Assembly: GCF_025753795.1 (NCBI RefSeq) | Contig: NZ_JAOWPS010000015.1 | Coordinates: forward strand, 1-64,000 | Source: Mesorhizobium sp. YC-39 | Lineage (GTDB): Bacteria; Pseudomonadota; Alphaproteobacteria; Rhizobiales; Rhizobiaceae | DNA length: 64,000 nt | Direction of reading: 5' to 3' | Part shown: piece by piece, positions 60,318-64,000 of the stretch | Layout of the letters: each line of letters starts with the position of its first letter | Position numbering within the stretch: the stretch's first letter is position 1 | Program-made: the position numbers and the translations under genes | Notes under the pieces: generated by a model | The model's input: the letters and a program-made list of their open reading frames with translations, nothing else | Told to the model about the DNA's origin: nothing | Databases searched by the model: none

Positions 60318-61523
60318 ATGGAGAGGGGATACGCGACGACGCCCTTTGGGCGGCGGCCGATGTCGCTCGCCTTGGTGCAAGCGAATGCGGCATCACGAGA
60401 GATTCCGGACGGGGCTCTTGTCGAGAAATGGCAGGTCTATCGTTGGTTGTGCGAAGGCAAGACTGTCGTAGGTGTGGGAGATCGCGCTCTGGCCGTGCTG
60501 AGCGGGCTCTTGTCTTTCTATCCGGACGATCAGATCAGCGAGGAAAACGGCCTGATGGTCTTTCCTTCGAATGCGCAGCTGTCGCTTCGCACGCACGGCA
60601 TGCCCAGTTCCACATTGCGGCGACACTTGGCCGAGCTGGTGAGTTGCGGCCTGGTCATCCGTCGGGACAGCCCAAACGGCAAAAGGTTTGCCCGGAAGGG
60701 AAAGGGTGGCGCTATTGCGGAAGCGTTCGGATTTTCGCTAGCGCCGCTGCTGACGCGGGCTGCTGAGTTTCAGCATGCTGCCGAACAGGTGCGCGCCGAC
60801 GCCCTGGCTCTCAGGTTGATGAGGGAGCGGATTACGCTCCATCGTCGCGACATCCACAAACTTGTCGGGGCTGCGATCGAGGAGGACGTTCCTGGCGACT
60901 GGGGAGGCGTCTGGAGACGGTTTAGAGCCATTGTGGATGCAATCCCGCGGCGGGCAGGGCTGTCAGAACTGGAGGCAATAGTAGCCGATCTGACCATACT
61001 TCATGACGAAGTGGATATGATGCTGGAAAGCTTCATGAATTCCACGAATCCTAGCGCCAATGAGTCCCAAAATGAGCGGCAGCAATCAGATTCAAACACA
61101 GACTCCAATTTTGTATTTGAACCAGCTTTCGAAAAAAGCAGGGCGGCGGTCGAGCCAAGGCAGGGAACGGATGAGAAGCTGAAAAGCTATCCAATAGGGC
61201 TGGTGCTGAAAGCGTGCCCCGAAATCTCAGACTACGCCGTGCACGGGATCGGAAACTGGCGCGATTTGATGATCACCGCGGCCCAGGTGCGAGGCTACCT
61301 TGGTATTTCGCCCTCAGCATACGAGGAGGCTTGCCATGAGATGGGCCAGGAGGTCGCCGCCATCGTAATTGCCTGCATCTTGCAGCGGGCCCAGCACATC
61401 AACTCGGCCGGCGGTTATCTGCGGGTTTTGACCGAAAAGGCGAGGGCAGGGCAGTTTTCCGTCGGACCTATGCTGATGGCCGCCCTGAAGGCGAATGGCG
61501 TGACAGCGAGGATGGCCGGATGA
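60318..61523 (+). CDS. repC: RepC replication initiator
   Basis: A 401-residue initiator specific to alphaproteobacterial repABC replicons. The N-terminal DNA-binding part includes WLCEGKTVVGVGDRALAVLSGL and LRRHLAELVSCGLVIRRDSP. The C-terminal domain has YPIGLVLKACPEISDYA and the conserved AAIVIACILQRAQHINSAGGYLR-like segment. ATG 60318 follows GGTGAGG; GTG 60309 is an alternative. The origin is expected inside this gene. Confidence 0.95.
   Translation: MERGYATTPFGRRPMSLALVQANAASREIPDGALVEKWQVYRWLCEGKTVVGVGDRALAVLSGLLSFYPDDQISEENGLMVFPSNAQLSLRTHGMPSSTLRRHLAELVSCGLVIRRDSPNGKRFARKGKGGAIAEAFGFSLAPLLTRAAEFQHAAEQVRADALALRLMRERITLHRRDIHKLVGAAIEEDVPGDWGGVWRRFRAIVDAIPRRAGLSELEAIVADLTILHDEVDMMLESFMNSTNPSANESQNERQQSDSNTDSNFVFEPAFEKSRAAVEPRQGTDEKLKSYPIGLVLKACPEISDYAVHGIGNWRDLMITAAQVRGYLGISPSAYEEACHEMGQEVAAIVIACILQRAQHINSAGGYLRVLTEKARAGQFSVGPMLMAALKANGVTARMAG
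61030..61140. other. AT-rich stretch within repC, likely oriV
   Basis: This part of repC is clearly richer in A and T than the rest and encodes a low-complexity linker (NSTNPSANESQNERQQSDSN). In repABC plasmids the origin lies in such a stretch of repC. Assignment is by analogy. Confidence 0.45.
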
Positions 61524-61868
61524 GAATTGCGAGCGCCGCTGGACGACCGGGCTAGGTAGTATTTTGCGATGCTGACGGTGATAGGTTCGCACAGGGCGTG
61601 CCGCACAGCGACCGACAACTCTGACGATCCGGCTGTGGGCTTTTCTGTCGGAAGAGGGGAGGGGATTGGCACGATGGCATCCTCTCATAGGTCGCTGATC
61701 CACGGATTCGCCTCCACCGCTATCGATAAGAGCTGATTATCGATAGCGAGAAAGCCGCCGAAGATACTGTGTCGCTTTCACGTCCCGAGTTCAATTGAAG
61801 CGATAAGGCGGAAAATCCTGCCCTCCCGCAGCACCGTGAGGCGGGCCCGGCCGGGGGAGGGGCCCTTT
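61524..61868. other. Region downstream of repC
   Basis: No supported gene. It contains the inverted repeat at 61718-61748, listed separately, and lies between the ends of repC and the second recombinase gene. Confidence 0.4.
61718..61748. repeat. 12-bp inverted repeat with 7-base spacer
   Basis: CGCTATCGATAA and TTATCGATAGCG, perfect arms around GAGCTGA. Arm and spacer sizes resemble tyrosine-recombinase core sites. No T-run follows, so it is not a normal terminator. It lies 120 bases from the recombinase gene's 3' end. A partition or RepC-related site is the alternative. Confidence 0.6.
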
Positions 61869-63017
61869 TCAAAGCCCGGACGCCTTGGTGAGGTTGGTGC
61901 GGAACCGATCGCGACGGCGCTGATATTTGCGGGTCATCTCGGCCGAGGCGTGGCCAAGTTGCTTCTGCACGTAACGTTCCTCGATGTCGGCCGACGAGGC
62001 GAGGCCGGCGCGCAGCGAGTGCCCTGAGAACAGCAGCGCACGTTCCCCTTCCGGAAGATCGGAGCGGATGCCGGCGGCGAGCGCGGTCTGTTTGACCAGG
62101 CGGGCGACGTGCTTGTCGCTGAGCCGCTCGACGTCGACGGTCTTGTTGTCCTTGAAGATGCGGCGGAAGAGGGGCCCCTTCGCGATGCGGCCGAAGCGGA
62201 TCCAACCCTCAAGGGCGGCGACGGGGCAGGTCTGATCGGAAGCGCCGCGGCCGACCTCAACCTCGCGCCAGCCCGTCTTGCCGCGCAGCGTCACCAGGAC
62301 GCCCTGGTCAGGAAAAATCTCGATCCAGCCGCTGCCGTCGCTGTGATCATCGCGGACGACGTCGAGGCCGACGATTTCGGAACGGCGCAGGCCGCCGGCG
62401 AAGCCCAGGAGCAAAATAGCGCGGTCGCGCAGGCCGCGCAGATCATGGCCGAGCGTGGCGACCATCGCCTTGATATCGTCGCCGAGCACGGCCTCCTTTT
62501 GCCGCGGCGGTTTTGCGTGTTTCCTGCGAATGCCGGCAAGAACCGTCGCGATATGCCGGTCGGCGCGATCGAGAGAAAAACCGCGCTGGGTAAAGTTCCA
62601 GGCGAGGCCGGAGAGGCGCCGCTCGATCGTCGCGACCGAGAGGGCAGGGGCGCCGCGTTTCGGATCACCGGCAGCGGTGTCAATGACACTGCCTGAGGCG
62701 CAGGCGCCAATATAGAGGCCGATGACCTGGCTGGAGGGCGGCAGCGGATTGAACCCTTCCCGACGGCACCAGGCGGTGAAATGCCGCCAGTCCTTGGCGT
62801 AGGCATTTTGCGTGTTATCGGAACTGGCGGCCTTCGCGTAGCTTGTCGCGGTCGCGACGAGCGCTTCCAGGCGCGCCGGGACACGGGGTGTCGGTCCCGG
62901 GGCGGGGGGTAAGGCGCCCATCTCCATGACCAGATCGACGATGTCGGGCAGATCGCCCTCTGGATGGTCGGAGGCGCTATCGTCGATTTTGGGGGTGTTT
63001 TCCGGGGACTCTGCCAT
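61869..63017 (-). CDS. Tyrosine recombinase of the DUF1403 module, copy 2
   Basis: A 382-residue integrase closely similar to the one at 54593: the same acidic tail (DLPDIVDLVMEMG), GFAGGLRRSEIVGLDV, HSLRAGLASSA, LGHASAEMTRKYQRRRDRF and ending NLTKASGL. The catalytic Arg, HxxR, His and Tyr are all present. ATG 63017 (MAESPENT) was chosen by alignment with copy 1; ATG 63038 is in frame upstream. It points toward copy 1, with repABC between them, and is divergent from a DUF1403 gene. Confidence 0.94.
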   Translation of the reverse strand: MAESPENTPKIDDSASDHPEGDLPDIVDLVMEMGALPPAPGPTPRVPARLEALVATATSYAKAASSDNTQNAYAKDWRHFTAWCRREGFNPLPPSSQVIGLYIGACASGSVIDTAAGDPKRGAPALSVATIERRLSGLAWNFTQRGFSLDRADRHIATVLAGIRRKHAKPPRQKEAVLGDDIKAMVATLGHDLRGLRDRAILLLGFAGGLRRSEIVGLDVVRDDHSDGSGWIEIFPDQGVLVTLRGKTGWREVEVGRGASDQTCPVAALEGWIRFGRIAKGPLFRRIFKDNKTVDVERLSDKHVARLVKQTALAAGIRSDLPEGERALLFSGHSLRAGLASSADIEERYVQKQLGHASAEMTRKYQRRRDRFRTNLTKASGL

Positions 63018-63040
63018 GATTTGGCAGGCTAGCCGCATAC

Positions 63041-63065
63041 GTCCGATAAGGCAAGCTTACCGGAC
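63041..63065. promoter_or_regulatory. Inverted repeat between recombinase and DUF1403 copy 2
   Basis: GTCCGATAAG, GCAAG, CTTACCGGAC: 10-base arms with one mismatch, in the divergent intergenic region. Candidate operator shared by both genes. Confidence 0.5.
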
Positions 63066-63144
63066 ATGATTGTGTGGCGACAGGTGCGGCGGATTGCTGC
63101 CATTTGTGTTGTAATAAGCGCCGCAATGAATCATCATGTCGACG

Positions 63145-64000
63145 ATGATTCTGCGCCCGAAATCGCCCCTACGCCGTCACGTCACGCAGTCCGGCGCCGC
63201 CCCGGCCGCTCCGACTGTCACCGTGCCGAGCTGGCTGCGAAAGGCGGTGGAGGCGGCGCAAACCGTTGAGGATGCTACCCTGGCCACCGGCGCGGCCATC
63301 GCCATGCTGGATGCGGTTGTGCGCCGCGACGAAAAATGGGCCGGCGCCTGGCGCCAGCGCCTCGCGCTCGCCGCGGCTGCGGCGACGGCGCGGCAGACGG
63401 GGCGCGTCGAGGATGAAGCGGCGCTGCGCGATTCTTTCCTCCTCACCCGCCCCGGCGACGACGTTGGGCCGGGCGGCCTTTTGCTGCTCGGCTGGCGCCG
63501 GCTGGCAGCGCGGCCCGCAGAGGAGCTTCTGACGAAGAAAAGTCTCGCCGCGGTGTTGGAGGAATTCGGTTTTTTCGCCCGCGACGGCGCGGCGGTCAGC
63601 GATCTGGCGGACGCGCTGCGGCGGCTCGCCACGACCGAAGGCGCAGTCGGGATGCTGACAGGCGCCTACGCGGCCGTCGAGGGCCACGGCCTGCCACGCG
63701 CCATGGGACCCTGGCTTGCCGACGCCTTGCTGGCGCAGCGGCTCGGCTGGAGCCATGCAGTACCCGTGCTGACCAGCGAGCCAAAGGGGGGCAAAAGTTC
63801 CAGTCGGGCGCGCCTCCCGGCGGGTACCCCTTCGGCCGCGGCCTCGGATCCGGCGAAGTTCTTGCTTGCCGCGCAGGCGCACGCGGCGCTGCTCGCCATC
63901 GATCTCTCGGCGGAGCTCGAACGCCGCGCGGATCGGTTGCTCGCCGTCGCACCAAAACTCAGAGCCAAGGGGGCGGACACCGTCGTCGACCGATTGCTGA
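63145..64000 (+). CDS. DUF1403 family protein, copy 2, cut by the window end
   Basis: The frame is open from ATG 63145 to the last base, 285 codons, with no stop. It opens MILRPK like copy 1 and shares LATGAAIAMLDAVVRRDEKW, RQRLALAAAAATARQTGRVE, LLTRPGDDVGPGG and ELERRADRLLAVAPKLRAKG. The C-terminal winged-helix part lies beyond the window. It is divergent from the second recombinase, as copy 1 is from its own. Divergence between the copies shows that they are not a recent duplication. Confidence 0.9.
   Translation, partial: MILRPKSPLRRHVTQSGAAPAAPTVTVPSWLRKAVEAAQTVEDATLATGAAIAMLDAVVRRDEKWAGAWRQRLALAAAAATARQTGRVEDEAALRDSFLLTRPGDDVGPGGLLLLGWRRLAARPAEELLTKKSLAAVLEEFGFFARDGAAVSDLADALRRLATTEGAVGMLTGAYAAVEGHGLPRAMGPWLADALLAQRLGWSHAVPVLTSEPKGGKSSSRARLPAGTPSAAASDPAKFLLAAQAHAALLAIDLSAELERRADRLLAVAPKLRAKGADTVVDRLL

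Noticed and set aside
1..64000. CRISPR arrays, tRNA and rRNA genes
   Set aside because: I looked for regular spaced repeats, CCA-ending cloverleaf sequences and rRNA signatures and found none that I could support.

Overview
The window reads as accessory-replicon DNA from a rhizobial alphaproteobacterium, probably Mesorhizobium or a close relative. The evidence is a repABC replication operon with its antisense RNA, a bioBFDAZ operon of alphaproteobacterial type, Ros/MucR-type and GlxA-type regulators, and a carnitine dehydrogenase-thioesterase fusion. The genus is an inference. The replicon is most likely a plasmid or an integrated plasmid.

Layout. (1) 1-5323: the 3' part of bioB, then bioF, bioD, bioA, bioZ and panD, forming a vitamin biosynthesis operon with overlapping genes. 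(2) 5.5-9.8 kb: small proteins, a frameshifted mucR-like gene, a cold-shock gene and a gabD-type dehydrogenase. (3) 10154-13992: a complete RIT (recombinases in trio) element with three overlapping tyrosine recombinases between 50-bp inverted ends. (4) 14.2-16.1 kb: a small conserved protein, a strongly predicted small RNA and two decayed catabolic genes. (5) 16.2-40.1 kb: a large catabolic region. Its operon from 35.75 kb down to 21.3 kb carries a CaiD-like hydratase, an NDP-forming acyl-CoA ligase, carnitine dehydrogenase fused to betainyl-CoA thioesterase, a BKACE enzyme, a Dpp-type ABC transporter, an amidohydrolase, a cupin and an old-yellow-enzyme-type demethylase. A neighbouring operon (scoA, scoB, thiolase) would turn the acetoacetate released by BKACE into acetyl-CoA. 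A second dehydrogenase/BKACE pair and LysR, LuxR and two GlxA-type regulators surround these genes.

(6) 40.8-52 kb: a defence island. It holds a zinc-ribbon protein of unknown role, a HEPN protein, an AAA-ATPase/RloB pair followed by a frameshifted TIR gene, an unknown 240-aa protein, and a CBASS operon (DUF2188, CapV phospholipase, CD-NTase, E2-like protein). A CapH/CapP-like repressor and protease pair is divergent from the CBASS operon. The shared intergenic region carries opposing promoters, three copies of an operator-like repeat and an early terminator.

(7) 52-64 kb: the plasmid core. repABC (57.9-61.5 kb), with palindromic parS candidates, a counter-transcribed RNA and an attenuator, lies between two inverted copies of a module made of a tyrosine recombinase and a divergent DUF1403 gene. 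The left copy also carries scpB and vapBC; the right copy runs off the window. I see no rRNA, tRNA or CRISPR array.

The two most promising leads for something undescribed are the duplicated recombinase/DUF1403/ScpB module around the replication genes and the defence operons. In the latter, the points of interest are CBASS led by a DUF2188 gene and the RloA-RloB-TIR cassette.
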